From positions 1-15,377 of the forward strand of contig CABSBK010000003.1 in NCBI GenBank assembly GCA_902475865.1: a DNA stretch of 15,377 nt, in the 5' to 3' direction. Positions 5,558 to 13,137 of the stretch are shown in pieces. The translations under genes were made by a program, and so were the position numbers. Each line of letters starts with the position of its first letter. The stretch's first letter is position 1. The notes under the pieces are model-generated. The model saw only the letters and a list, made by a program, of their open reading frames with translations. It ran no database searches and was not told the origin of the DNA. This stretch comes from an uncultured Collinsella sp. (GTDB taxonomy: Bacteria; Actinomycetota; Coriobacteriia; Coriobacteriales; Coriobacteriaceae).

Positions 5558-8500
5558 ATGAGGGAGAAGAAGATGGGGATGCGCAGACTTGCTGCTTGCG
5601 TGCTGGCTGCAGCGCTGGCGTTTGGGGGTGCGGCGACGACGCTCGCCACGCCTACGGTAGCGGAGGCGTATCCGTACACCGCGACCAAACCTAAACACTT
5701 GAAAAGTGAGCTTTCGTATGGCGAAAGCGACGTAATCCAACTTTCCGGCGGCAAAGACTACTGGTTTGCCGGTACGGTCGATATCGACCACTATGAGGTC
5801 GAGGGCGGTACCAAGGAGAATCCGACTCGCCTGTATTTCACCAACAGCGCGTCTCTGGGCGGCCCGCTGACCGTCAAGCGTGACCTCACGTATTCGCAGC
5901 ATCCTCTCTTTGTGCTTAAGGGCGGTTACGTCGAGTTCATCGGTGATTCGGGCGCCTCGACCGAGGTCCGCTGTGATGGAAAAACGTTTTTGAGCGATAG
6001 CAACGATTACGAAGCGCGTGGAGGTGTCGATAAGCCGAATACAGGCAAGAGCCTCAACCTTGTCGTGAAAAACCTCAAGCTTGTTTCAAGGACCGATAAC
6101 GATGATACCGTTCGGGCAATCACGCTCTATGGAACCATGGGTGCGGGGGAGACGGCCAGCTTCACGAACGTGAATGTCAGCGGTTGGAAATGCTGCAAGA
6201 ACAACGCATTCAAGGTTGACCAGGATAATGAAATCTACGAAGCCTCGCCGGCACCTGTGACTATCAGAGGCAGCCAGGTCGCGGTGGATGCAACGTTTGT
6301 CAACTGCACGTTTAAGAATAATAGTGATGACTGCGTCGGCGCCTTGAGCGTGGTCGGGCGAGCGAAGTCCCCCAAGGTCACGTTGAGCGGCTGCACGTTC
6401 GAAAACAACAGTCAGGGAATGATTGCATGCGACGAGATGAAGTTCGAGAGCGGCCATGTGCATGCGGGCAATATTGGCGTCAAAAATGCCATAGTTGCTC
6501 TGAATAACTGCAGCATTCGTTCAACAAATAACACGTCATGGAATGGACCCTGCTCTTATATGTTCAAGGTGTGGGATATTCAATATCAGATGCACATGAC
6601 GAGTGCCATTGCGGTGGCAAAGGATGCGTCGTGCACCATAAACGGTACGGTTATCGACGATTCGTTCGTGTTCCCCTCTGATTATTTCAACGGTCGCGAC
6701 ATAAGCGGTCAGGACGAGAAACGCTGCGCAATTTATGCCCTTGGTTCTGTGGCGCTCGCTGGCAACACGAAGGTCACTACGGCCAAGGCGAAGGGTGTCG
6801 ATGCGTCCGATGTCGGTAGCTACGGTAAGGTTCACGTCGATAAGTCTTTTGCGGGCGAAGCCGTCCTGTCTGTCGACGATACCAAGTTCGATCCCGAGTC
6901 CAATAAGCAGTACTACTACTATGAGTATGTGAACCTTGGCACGAGCGATCTTTCGCAGGAGGATCTTGCGAGCAGGCTCAAGCTTGCCAACGCCGACCTT
7001 GCATACGACGTTACCGGTGACAAGGTCAAGGTCATCCATCGCAAGCACGAGCACGAGTGGACCTATTCCGCCAACAAGGATGGGTGCAGCATCGCGGCTA
7101 CGTGCAAAGGACAGTATGAGGCCTCACACTGTGTCTACTCCAGGGACGGCGAGACGATCTCGCTGATGTCGTCCAAGAGAGGCGACCTGAGCTTTACCTA
7201 CAACGGCAAACAGCGCGACGCCGTGCTTGCTACGACTAAGCCGTCTCAAAAGGACAACGCTGTGGCCCAGGGCAAGGTAAAGATTGTGTGCGCACGCTTT
7301 TACCGTTGCGCGGATGAGAATGACACCGTGGGCATCGAGATGGAAGGGTCGCAGCCGTGCGATGCGGGCACCTATCGCGTGGTGGCGACGGTTGCCATCG
7401 AGGGACAAAGCGATGTTACGCTCGAGCGCGTGTTCAAGATCAACCCCGCCTCGCTTGCGGAGAAGGACTCCAACCGCAAGGATCTTTGCAAGATCGAAGT
7501 CATCGGCTACGACAAGCTGAAGGATAGCGTCAGGTTCAGCAACGGTGACGTGCTCAACGACGTTCCGTCTTATAAGTGGACGGGCGAGGAGATAACGCCT
7601 CGCATTAAGGTGACGTATAAGCTTGGCGACGAATGGATCGAGCTTAAAGAGGGCGTCGATTTCGAACGCCTCGCTTGGGGCGAATCGGTTTCGGAGAAAG
7701 ATCCAGGTGCGTACCGGAGCCAGCTCTGGGGCCTGGGAAACTTCGCATCCTACGAGTCAATTTACTCCTGCAAGTTTTTCTACTGGAGCATCTACGGCAC
7801 GCAGTTCGAGAATGTTCAGGCCAAGGGCTTTGACGGCACCTATGATGGCAAGGCTCACTCGCCGTCGGTGACGGTTGACAACGCCCCCGAGGGCATGCAG
7901 GTCGAATATAGCGTCGATGGTGGCTTGCTGTACGAAGACCGAATCCCCTCCTATACCAATGTCACGCGCGATGTCTATGACAACGTGTGTGCCGAGACAA
8001 TTAAGTACCGCATTACCGCACCCGACTACGTGCCGGTGGAGGGAGAGCTTAAGATCAAGATCGCCCCCGCCGATCAGGCCGCTCCCAAGGATGTCAAGAC
8101 GACGGCCGCGACCGGGCATGCCTTGGCGGATGGCAGCATCGACGGGATTGATAACACCTACGAATGGAAAGCCGAGGCCGCCGGCGACTATCAGTGGATT
8201 GCCGAAGGCGAGACGTCGGTTAAGGGCCTCGCCGCTGGCAAATACAGCGTTCGCCTTAAGGCCGACCGTAACCATAACGCCTCCGAGGCCCTGACGGTTG
8301 AGGTTAAGGACGGCCCTAAGAAGGCCGACGGTAGCGGTTGGAAACACGACGGCGCCGAACACTGGAACACCTGCACCTGTGGCAAGGAGGACGTTGACCG
8401 CGCAGAGCATGACTTTGAGTGGGTCGTCGACCAGGCCGCTACGGCTGATAAGCCCGGTTCCAAGCATGAGCGCTGCAAGACGTGCGGCTACGAGCGCGAG

Positions 8501-11500
8501 CCTGTCGAGATCCCCGCCTTCGGCATCAAGGGCTACTCGGGCACCTACGATGGCGAGTGGCACGGCGTGACGGTTGACACCAATACCATCGCATCTATCC
8601 AGTACCGCATGAAGGGCGATACGCTGTGGCTCGAAACGACTCCGAGCATCCGCGATGCCGGCACCAAGACCTTCGAGTTTAAGGCAAAGCTCGTGTCTGG
8701 TGAGTCCTGCAAGGGCGAAGTCGAGCTTAAGGTCGATCCCTGTCCGGTGACGGTGAAGCCCAAGGATGCTTCAAAGGTGTACGGTTATGACGATCCGAAC
8801 TTTAAACTCGAGGCTGTTGAGGGCACGATCCCCAATGGCGAGTCGCTCTCTTGGCTCAAGATTCACCGTGAGCCCGGCGAGAACGTGGGCGCCTATAAGC
8901 TGACGATTGAGCAGCGCGAGCCCCTCAACACGGTGGACAAGATCAGGCAGGGTAACTATGAACTGACGCTTCTCCAGACCGGCACGTTCGAGATCACCAA
9001 GCGCCAGATTGGTGTTGGCTGGGCGGTCGGAACGTATACCTATAACGGCAAGCCTCAGGGCCCCAAGGTCACGGTCAGCAATGTTGCCGAGGGTGACGAG
9101 GGTAAGGTTTCCTATGAGGTCGAGAACGCGACGGGCATCGATGCCGGCAGCTATCCGGCAAAGGTGACGGGCCTCGACGGCGACCCCGAGGTCATCAAGA
9201 ATTACGCCCTTCCTACCGAAAACCTTGAGTATACCTACACGATTTATAAGGCCGAGCAGGAGAAGCCTCAGGGCCTGAAGGCTACCGCCGAAACCATCCG
9301 TGGCAAGTGCGACGGCAAGATCGAAGGCGCGCGCGGCGGCGTCGCCTACCGCCTGTTCCGCACCGAAGCCGGGGACGCCGATGGCGAGACCATGGTTTCC
9401 GAAGACGGTAAGATTGAGAATCTTGCCGCTGGCGACTACCAGGTCTGGTATGCCGAGACCAATAATTACATGCCGTCCACGCCTGTGGAAGTGCATGTCG
9501 GCAAGGGCAAGTACCTGAACGTCAGCCTTTCCGAGAAAAATGACGCGTACTCGATAGTGTGGCATAGCCCGAACAGGCTGCAGTGGCACGAAAGCGTGGA
9601 GTTCTCGGTAAAGATCTCCGATGGCTACTACGCGGGCGACGACTTTGCTGTCAAGGCAAACGGTGTGGTTCTCGAGAAGAACGAGGGCGGAAGGTTCGCC
9701 CTGAGCAATGTCGAGGAGAATACCGCCATCACGGTCGAGGGCGTGCGCAAGCACGAGGCCGTGAACGATAAGTGGCTCTCCAACGATAATACGCACTGGC
9801 ACGAGTGCGCCTGCGGCGAGAAAATCGACGAGGCCACGCACACCTTTGAGTGGGTTGTCGACAAGACGCCCACGGCAACCGAGGCCGGCTCCAAGCATCA
9901 GCAGTGCACGGTCTGTGGGCATGCGTTGCCTGCAGTCGAGATTCCGGTTGCCGCTATCGTTGGCTACTCCGGCGAGTACGACGGTGCGTATCACACGGTC
10001 GATGCGACGAGACTGCCCGAGGGCGCGACGGCCCAGTACAGCGCCGATGGCAAGAACTGGTCTCCCGAGGCCCCCAAGATCAAGGACGTCGGCACACTGA
10101 CTGTTTCCTATAAGGTGACGATCGACGGTGTGAAGGCCGAGGGTGAGGTTACGCTCGAGGTCAAGCCGCGCGCGATTACGGTCACCGCCCAGGACGATTC
10201 TAAGACCTACGGCGAGGCTGACCCCGTGTTTACGTGGGATGTCACTTCTGGCAAACTCGTCGCGGGCGAAACGCTTCAGGGCCTCGAGATCGAGCGCGAA
10301 GATGACGACAACGTGCGCGAGGGCGGCTATGCTCTGCAGCTGACGCAGCCCGAGGGTGCAAACCCCAACTACAGCATCACGTTCGTCGACGGCATGTTCA
10401 CCATCAACCAGCGTCTGCTCACTGTGACGTGGGGCACCACCGAGTTCACCTATGACGGCAAGGAGCACTGCCCTGTGGCCACGCTCGGCAATGTTATCGG
10501 CAATGATGACCTCGGCGCGACCGTCGAGGGCTCCCAGACCGAGGCCGGCACTTCTTACACGGCGACCCTCGGTGCGCTGACGGGCAAGGCCGCTGGCAAC
10601 TACGCGCTGCCGACTGAGGGCCTGACGTGCGAGTTCTCCATCAAGAACGCCGCTCAGGACGCGCCGAAGGTCCAGGCCACCGCCGAGACCGTGAGTGGCA
10701 AGCGCGACGGCAAGATCACGGGCGTCGACGCCACCATGGAGTGGCGCGCCAAGGGCGCTGCCGAGTACCAGGCCGTGGGCGAGGGCGTGACCGAGCTCAA
10801 GGATCTCGCCGCCGGCGTGTACGAGGTGCGCTATCAGGCCAAGGCCAACTACGACGCGTCTTCCGTCACCGAGGTCACCGTGGCTACCGGTCGCAAGCTC
10901 GTCGTGACGCTGCCGAGCAGCCAGGTTGGCTACACGCTCACCTCGACGGCAACCGAGCTCGACTGGCACGGCTCCGCAAAACTCGCCATGAGCATCGACA
11001 GTGCGTACTTTGCGGGCAAGGACTACGCCGTAAAGGTTGACGGTAAGGCCGTTAAGCTCTCCGACGCCGGCACCTTTGAGCTTAAGGACGTCGAGCACGA
11101 CGTGAATGTGACGGTCGAGGGCGTGCTTAAGCACGAGCCCGACGGCTCCGGCTGGGCACACGACGCCAAGAACCACTGGCATGTCTGCCGCTGCGGCGAA
11201 GTCCTCGACAAGGCCGAGCATACCTTTGAGTGGGTCGTCGATACGCCGGCGACCACCGAGACCAAGGGCAAGAAGCACCAGGAGTGCACCGTCTGCCGTG
11301 AGAAGGGCAAGTCCGAGGAGATCGCGATTCTGACACCCGAGATCATCGACGGCAAGGGCCAGACGATGGTGGTCGACGCCGCCAAGGACCTGAGCTTCCG
11401 CTCGAGCGCGCCGATTGAGTTCTTCCAGAAGGTGCTGGTCGACGATAGGGAGGTCGCCGCCGAGAACTACGTGCTCACCGAGGGCTCTACGATCGTGACG

Positions 11501-11791
11501 CTCAAGGCGAGCTTCCTAAAGACGCTCGGCGTGGGCGAACACAAGCTGAGCGTGGTTTCGGCTACGGGCACTGCCGAGACGACCTTCACCGTTGCCGAGG
11601 CTGCCAAGCCCGCTCCTGGCCAGACCACCACGACTACGACCACCACGACTACGACTTCCAAGCCTAAGAAGAAGGCTGGCAAGGAGACGCTGCCTCAGTC
11701 CGGCGACAGCGCGTACGCCATGGCCGGTGCCGTACTCGCTGCCGGTGTGGCAGCCCTGCTGCTGGCGTGGGCCATGAAGCGCCGCGCTTAA
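5558..11791 (+). CDS. Giant sortase-anchored surface protein with MBG/YDG-type repeats and Cys/His ribbon modules
   Basis: A 2077-residue cell-wall protein, probably an adhesin or glycan-binding stalk. Residues 1-37 are a signal peptide (cleavage after VAEA). About 60-460 look like a parallel beta-helix with repeated NCTFKNNS and GCTFENNS strands. A degenerate Cys module (497-525, HEHEW then Cys510, Cys516, Cys525) leads into beta modules of YNG/YDG type and two clear MBG-type modules, SKVYGYDDPNF and SKTYGEADPVF. Three ribbon modules recur (about 928, 1406 and 1866), and a CBM-X2-like domain spans about 1925-2017. An 11-Thr linker, Lys-rich stretch, LPQSG (2045-2049), hydrophobic segment and KRRA tail finish it. 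LPQSG departs from LPxTG by Ser for Thr. The start is ATG 5558, after AAGGGGAG; a GTG directly before it is also in frame. The beta-helix part is visibly less GC-rich than the stalk. It is divergent from the two-component genes. The ligand is unknown. Confidence 0.93.
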   Translation: MREKKMGMRRLAACVLAAALAFGGAATTLATPTVAEAYPYTATKPKHLKSELSYGESDVIQLSGGKDYWFAGTVDIDHYEVEGGTKENPTRLYFTNSASLGGPLTVKRDLTYSQHPLFVLKGGYVEFIGDSGASTEVRCDGKTFLSDSNDYEARGGVDKPNTGKSLNLVVKNLKLVSRTDNDDTVRAITLYGTMGAGETASFTNVNVSGWKCCKNNAFKVDQDNEIYEASPAPVTIRGSQVAVDATFVNCTFKNNSDDCVGALSVVGRAKSPKVTLSGCTFENNSQGMIACDEMKFESGHVHAGNIGVKNAIVALNNCSIRSTNNTSWNGPCSYMFKVWDIQYQMHMTSAIAVAKDASCTINGTVIDDSFVFPSDYFNGRDISGQDEKRCAIYALGSVALAGNTKVTTAKAKGVDASDVGSYGKVHVDKSFAGEAVLSVDDTKFDPESNKQYYYYEYVNLGTSDLSQEDLASRLKLANADLAYDVTGDKVKVIHRKHEHEWTYSANKDGCSIAATCKGQYEASHCVYSRDGETISLMSSKRGDLSFTYNGKQRDAVLATTKPSQKDNAVAQGKVKIVCARFYRCADENDTVGIEMEGSQPCDAGTYRVVATVAIEGQSDVTLERVFKINPASLAEKDSNRKDLCKIEVIGYDKLKDSVRFSNGDVLNDVPSYKWTGEEITPRIKVTYKLGDEWIELKEGVDFERLAWGESVSEKDPGAYRSQLWGLGNFASYESIYSCKFFYWSIYGTQFENVQAKGFDGTYDGKAHSPSVTVDNAPEGMQVEYSVDGGLLYEDRIPSYTNVTRDVYDNVCAETIKYRITAPDYVPVEGELKIKIAPADQAAPKDVKTTAATGHALADGSIDGIDNTYEWKAEAAGDYQWIAEGETSVKGLAAGKYSVRLKADRNHNASEALTVEVKDGPKKADGSGWKHDGAEHWNTCTCGKEDVDRAEHDFEWVVDQAATADKPGSKHERCKTCGYEREPVEIPAFGIKGYSGTYDGEWHGVTVDTNTIASIQYRMKGDTLWLETTPSIRDAGTKTFEFKAKLVSGESCKGEVELKVDPCPVTVKPKDASKVYGYDDPNFKLEAVEGTIPNGESLSWLKIHREPGENVGAYKLTIEQREPLNTVDKIRQGNYELTLLQTGTFEITKRQIGVGWAVGTYTYNGKPQGPKVTVSNVAEGDEGKVSYEVENATGIDAGSYPAKVTGLDGDPEVIKNYALPTENLEYTYTIYKAEQEKPQGLKATAETIRGKCDGKIEGARGGVAYRLFRTEAGDADGETMVSEDGKIENLAAGDYQVWYAETNNYMPSTPVEVHVGKGKYLNVSLSEKNDAYSIVWHSPNRLQWHESVEFSVKISDGYYAGDDFAVKANGVVLEKNEGGRFALSNVEENTAITVEGVRKHEAVNDKWLSNDNTHWHECACGEKIDEATHTFEWVVDKTPTATEAGSKHQQCTVCGHALPAVEIPVAAIVGYSGEYDGAYHTVDATRLPEGATAQYSADGKNWSPEAPKIKDVGTLTVSYKVTIDGVKAEGEVTLEVKPRAITVTAQDDSKTYGEADPVFTWDVTSGKLVAGETLQGLEIEREDDDNVREGGYALQLTQPEGANPNYSITFVDGMFTINQRLLTVTWGTTEFTYDGKEHCPVATLGNVIGNDDLGATVEGSQTEAGTSYTATLGALTGKAAGNYALPTEGLTCEFSIKNAAQDAPKVQATAETVSGKRDGKITGVDATMEWRAKGAAEYQAVGEGVTELKDLAAGVYEVRYQAKANYDASSVTEVTVATGRKLVVTLPSSQVGYTLTSTATELDWHGSAKLAMSIDSAYFAGKDYAVKVDGKAVKLSDAGTFELKDVEHDVNVTVEGVLKHEPDGSGWAHDAKNHWHVCRCGEVLDKAEHTFEWVVDTPATTETKGKKHQECTVCREKGKSEEIAILTPEIIDGKGQTMVVDAAKDLSFRSSAPIEFFQKVLVDDREVAAENYVLTEGSTIVTLKASFLKTLGVGEHKLSVVSATGTAETTFTVAEAAKPAPGQTTTTTTTTTTTSKPKKKAGKETLPQSGDSAYAMAGAVLAAGVAALLLAWAMKRRA
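8339..8488 (+). repeat. Cys/His ribbon module, copy 1
   Basis: Residues 928-977. His935 and Trp936 precede CTCG (Cys939, Cys941), then His951, the FEWVVD core, and KHERCKTCG (His970, Cys973, Cys976). Four cysteines and conserved histidines suggest a small zinc ribbon or a disulfide-locked fold; the sequence cannot distinguish these. Confidence 0.75.
9773..9919 (+). repeat. Cys/His ribbon module, copy 2
   Basis: Residues 1406-1454. His1413 and Trp1414 precede CACG (Cys1417, Cys1419), then His1428, FEWVVD, and KHQQCTVCG (His1447, Cys1450, Cys1453). It has one residue fewer than copy 1 between the CxC and the following His. Confidence 0.75.
11153..11296 (+). repeat. Cys/His ribbon module, copy 3
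   Basis: Residues 1866-1913. His1873 and Trp1874 precede CRCG (Cys1877, Cys1879), then His1888, FEWVVD, and KHQECTVC (His1907, Cys1910, Cys1913). The glycine after the last cysteine in copies 1 and 2 is arginine here. It is followed by the C-terminal CBM-X2-like domain in place of another stalk unit. Confidence 0.75.
11624..11656 (+). repeat. Threonine-codon tract with exact 15-bp duplication
   Basis: Eleven consecutive Thr codons form the wall-spanning linker. The five-codon block ACC ACC ACG ACT ACG occurs twice in exact tandem (11624-11638 and 11639-11653), then ACT. Such a repeat can gain or lose units in frame, changing linker length without breaking the protein. Confidence 0.85.
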
Positions 11792-11807
11792 CCGCATGCC
11801 AGTTCCC

Positions 11808-11841
11808 AGCGGGTCCGGATCGAGCGATCCGGACCCGCTTT
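11808..11841 (+). terminator. Terminator of the surface-protein gene
   Basis: A perfect 14-bp stem (AGCGGGTCCGGATC at 11808-11821 with its complement at 11826-11839) has a GAGC loop, 16 bases after the stop codon. The trailing T-run is short (TTTA, counting the last stem base), so termination is likely but not textbook. Confidence 0.75.
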
Positions 11842-11887
11842 ATGCCTACCGCTTCTCGGGCCAAGACAAAACGGGCTGCTCGAACCG

Positions 11888-11946
11888 TGCGGCAGGTCCA
11901 TTTTCGACTATCCTCAGCTTGCCAGTTCGAAAATGGACCTGCCGCA
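11888..11946. repeat. 20-bp perfect inverted repeat, 19-base spacer
   Basis: TGCGGCAGGTCCATTTTCGA (11888-11907) is repeated in exact inverse at 11927-11946, separated by 19 unpaired bases. It lies between the surface-protein terminator and the nad operator and encodes nothing recognisable. No T-run follows on either side that would make it a terminator. It may be a dispersed palindromic element, an operator or an insertion remnant. Confidence 0.85.
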
Positions 11947-11970
11947 TGATTGAATCTTTATTTCAACTTT

Positions 11971-12014
11971 ACACCTAGGTTTACAGCTGTCTTGTCAGCT
12001 GTAAACCTAGGTGT
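11971..12014. promoter_or_regulatory. Nested palindromic operator upstream of nadA (NiaR-type candidate)
   Basis: ACACCTAGGTTTACAGCTG (11971-11989) is repeated in perfect inverse at 11996-12014 around TCTTGT. The left arm contains two octamers that are themselves palindromes, ACCTAGGT and ACAGCTGT; the right arm repeats the first. The core, TTACAGCTGTC then TTG then TCAGCTGTAA, resembles, from memory, the ACAxxTGTC-type half sites of the NAD repressor NiaR. Its right half lies in the nadA promoter spacer, so a bound protein would block RNA polymerase. Which repressor binds is inference; no such regulator gene is in this window. Confidence 0.75.
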
Positions 12015-12020
12015 CATACT
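11992..12020 (+). promoter_or_regulatory. Candidate nadABC promoter overlapping the operator
   Basis: TTGTCA (11992-11997) and CATACT (12015-12020) are separated by exactly 17 bases, predicting a start near 12027 and a leader of about 30 bases. The -35 begins in the operator loop and runs into its right arm, and the spacer is the rest of that arm. Confidence 0.5.
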
Positions 12021-12055
12021 AAAGCCCCAAGATTCGCCAAAAGAGAGGGGCCTTG

Positions 12056-13081
12056 ATGGCACAGAGCGCGAACATGGATGCGTCGGAGCTTGCGCGCGAT
12101 ATCGCGGCCGGCCTAGCATCGGCAACGACGGCAACGGAGCGCGCGGCACTGGTGCCCGCAGAGCTCGTCGAGGCCATTCAGCAACTAAAAACCCAACGTG
12201 ACGCGGTGATCTTGGCGCACTACTATGTGGCGCCCGAGGTCCAAGCCGTTGCCGATTACGTCGGCGACAGCTTCTACCTGGCAAAGCTCGCCAAGAGCCT
12301 GCCGCAGCAGACCATCGTGCTGTGCGGCGTGGAGTTTATGGGCGAGAGCGCCAAGCTGCTCAACCCCACCAAGACCGTGCTGCTGCCCGAGCCGGGCGCG
12401 GACTGCCCCATGGCGCACATGGTCAAGCGCGAGACGGTCGATGCGGCGCGCGCCGAGTACGGCGACGACCTTGCCGTGGTCTGCTACGTCAACTCGACGG
12501 TCGAGATCAAGAGCTGGAGCGACGTGTGCGTCACCAGCTCCAACGCCGTCAAGATCGTGTCCGAGCTGCCGCAGCAGCACGTCCTGTTCATCCCCGATCA
12601 AAACCTGGGCCGCTTCGTAGCCGAGCAGGTGCCGCAAAAGCACGTCATCCTCAACAATGGCTATTGCCCGCGCCATCACATCATCACCGTCGAGCAGATC
12701 GTCGATGCGCAGGAGGCACATCCCGACGCGCTCGTGCTGGCGCACCCCGAATGCAAGGCCGACGTCCTTGCCGAGGCCGACTACATCGGCTCCACCGCCG
12801 GCATCATCAAGTACGCCGAGGATTCGGACGCGAGTGAGTTCATCATCGTGACGGTCCGCGGCGTGCTCTACGAGCTCGAGCGCCGCTGCGAGGGCACCGG
12901 CAAAAAGTTCTATTTTCCCGCGGTGCAGCCCACCTGCGTCAACATGGATCTCATCACACTCGAAAAGCTCGTGCGATGCCTGGAGACGGGCGAGGGCGAG
13001 GTACAGATCGGCGTGTCGGACGAGGCGGCCGACCAGGCCAAAATTACGCTCGACCGCATGCTCGAGTACGCGGCGCGCTAG
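12056..13081 (+). CDS. nadA: Quinolinate synthase NadA
   Basis: Condenses iminoaspartate with dihydroxyacetone phosphate to quinolinate, the second step of de novo NAD synthesis. It is a cytoplasmic [4Fe-4S] enzyme. The 341 residues match the usual length. The three cluster cysteines are visible: Cys90 (VLCGVEFMGESAK), Cys204 (NGYCPRHH) and Cys294 (QPTCVNM). Other family landmarks are ILAHYYVAPEVQ, VADYVGDSF, GADCPMA and LAHPECKADV. The ATG at 12056 has GAGAGGGG just upstream (12043-12050). A TTG one codon earlier is in frame but less likely. It is first in the nadA-nadB-nadC cluster, behind a palindromic operator, so it is probably repressed when NAD precursors are plentiful. A hairpin lies in the 56-base gap to nadB. 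Confidence 0.97.
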   Translation: MAQSANMDASELARDIAAGLASATTATERAALVPAELVEAIQQLKTQRDAVILAHYYVAPEVQAVADYVGDSFYLAKLAKSLPQQTIVLCGVEFMGESAKLLNPTKTVLLPEPGADCPMAHMVKRETVDAARAEYGDDLAVVCYVNSTVEIKSWSDVCVTSSNAVKIVSELPQQHVLFIPDQNLGRFVAEQVPQKHVILNNGYCPRHHIITVEQIVDAQEAHPDALVLAHPECKADVLAEADYIGSTAGIIKYAEDSDASEFIIVTVRGVLYELERRCEGTGKKFYFPAVQPTCVNMDLITLEKLVRCLETGEGEVQIGVSDEAADQAKITLDRMLEYAAR

Positions 13082-13085
13082 AACG

Positions 13086-13118
13086 ATGTGACATGAGGGG
13101 CAGTCCCTTATGTCACAT
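13086..13118. repeat. 14-bp hairpin between nadA and nadB
   Basis: ATGTGACATGAGGG (13086-13099) pairs with CCCTTATGTCACAT (13105-13118) around a GCAGT loop, with one G-U pair. It begins five bases after the nadA stop and ends just before the nadB ribosome site (AAGGGAGAGG, 13122-13131). No T-run follows. It may stabilise or divide the nad mRNA, or be a dispersed palindromic repeat. Confidence 0.8.
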
Positions 13119-13137
13119 TACAAGGGAGAGGATTCCT

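Larger units (their letters stand above)
8339..11296 (+). repeat. Protein-level tandem super-repeat in the surface-protein stalk (two units plus a partial third)
   Basis: Units start at the same Trp codon at 8339, 9773 and 11153, giving periods of 1434 and 1380 bases (478 and 460 codons). Each full unit runs: Cys/His ribbon, GYSGxYDG module, MBG-type VYG/TYG module, YNG/YDG module, an AETxxGKxDGKI module, and a beta module ending ITVEGV or VTVEGV. The third unit keeps only the ribbon. Sequence identity is partial, so this is an old duplication and not a recent one. Confidence 0.85.

Noticed and set aside
8771..11278. An 835-codon open frame on the minus strand opposite the surface-protein stalk
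   Set aside because: It mirrors the GC-rich codon pattern of the real gene, has no domain, signal peptide or credible ribosome site, and the plus-strand protein is clearly real.
11971..12014. Reading the nadA palindrome as a transcription terminator or attenuator
   Set aside because: No T-run follows either arm, and it overlaps a promoter, which fits an operator better.
12976..13137. Upstream in-frame extension of nadB overlapping the end of nadA
   Set aside because: The translation is Arg/Gly-rich and unlike NadB, and a good ribosome site marks the GTG at 13138.
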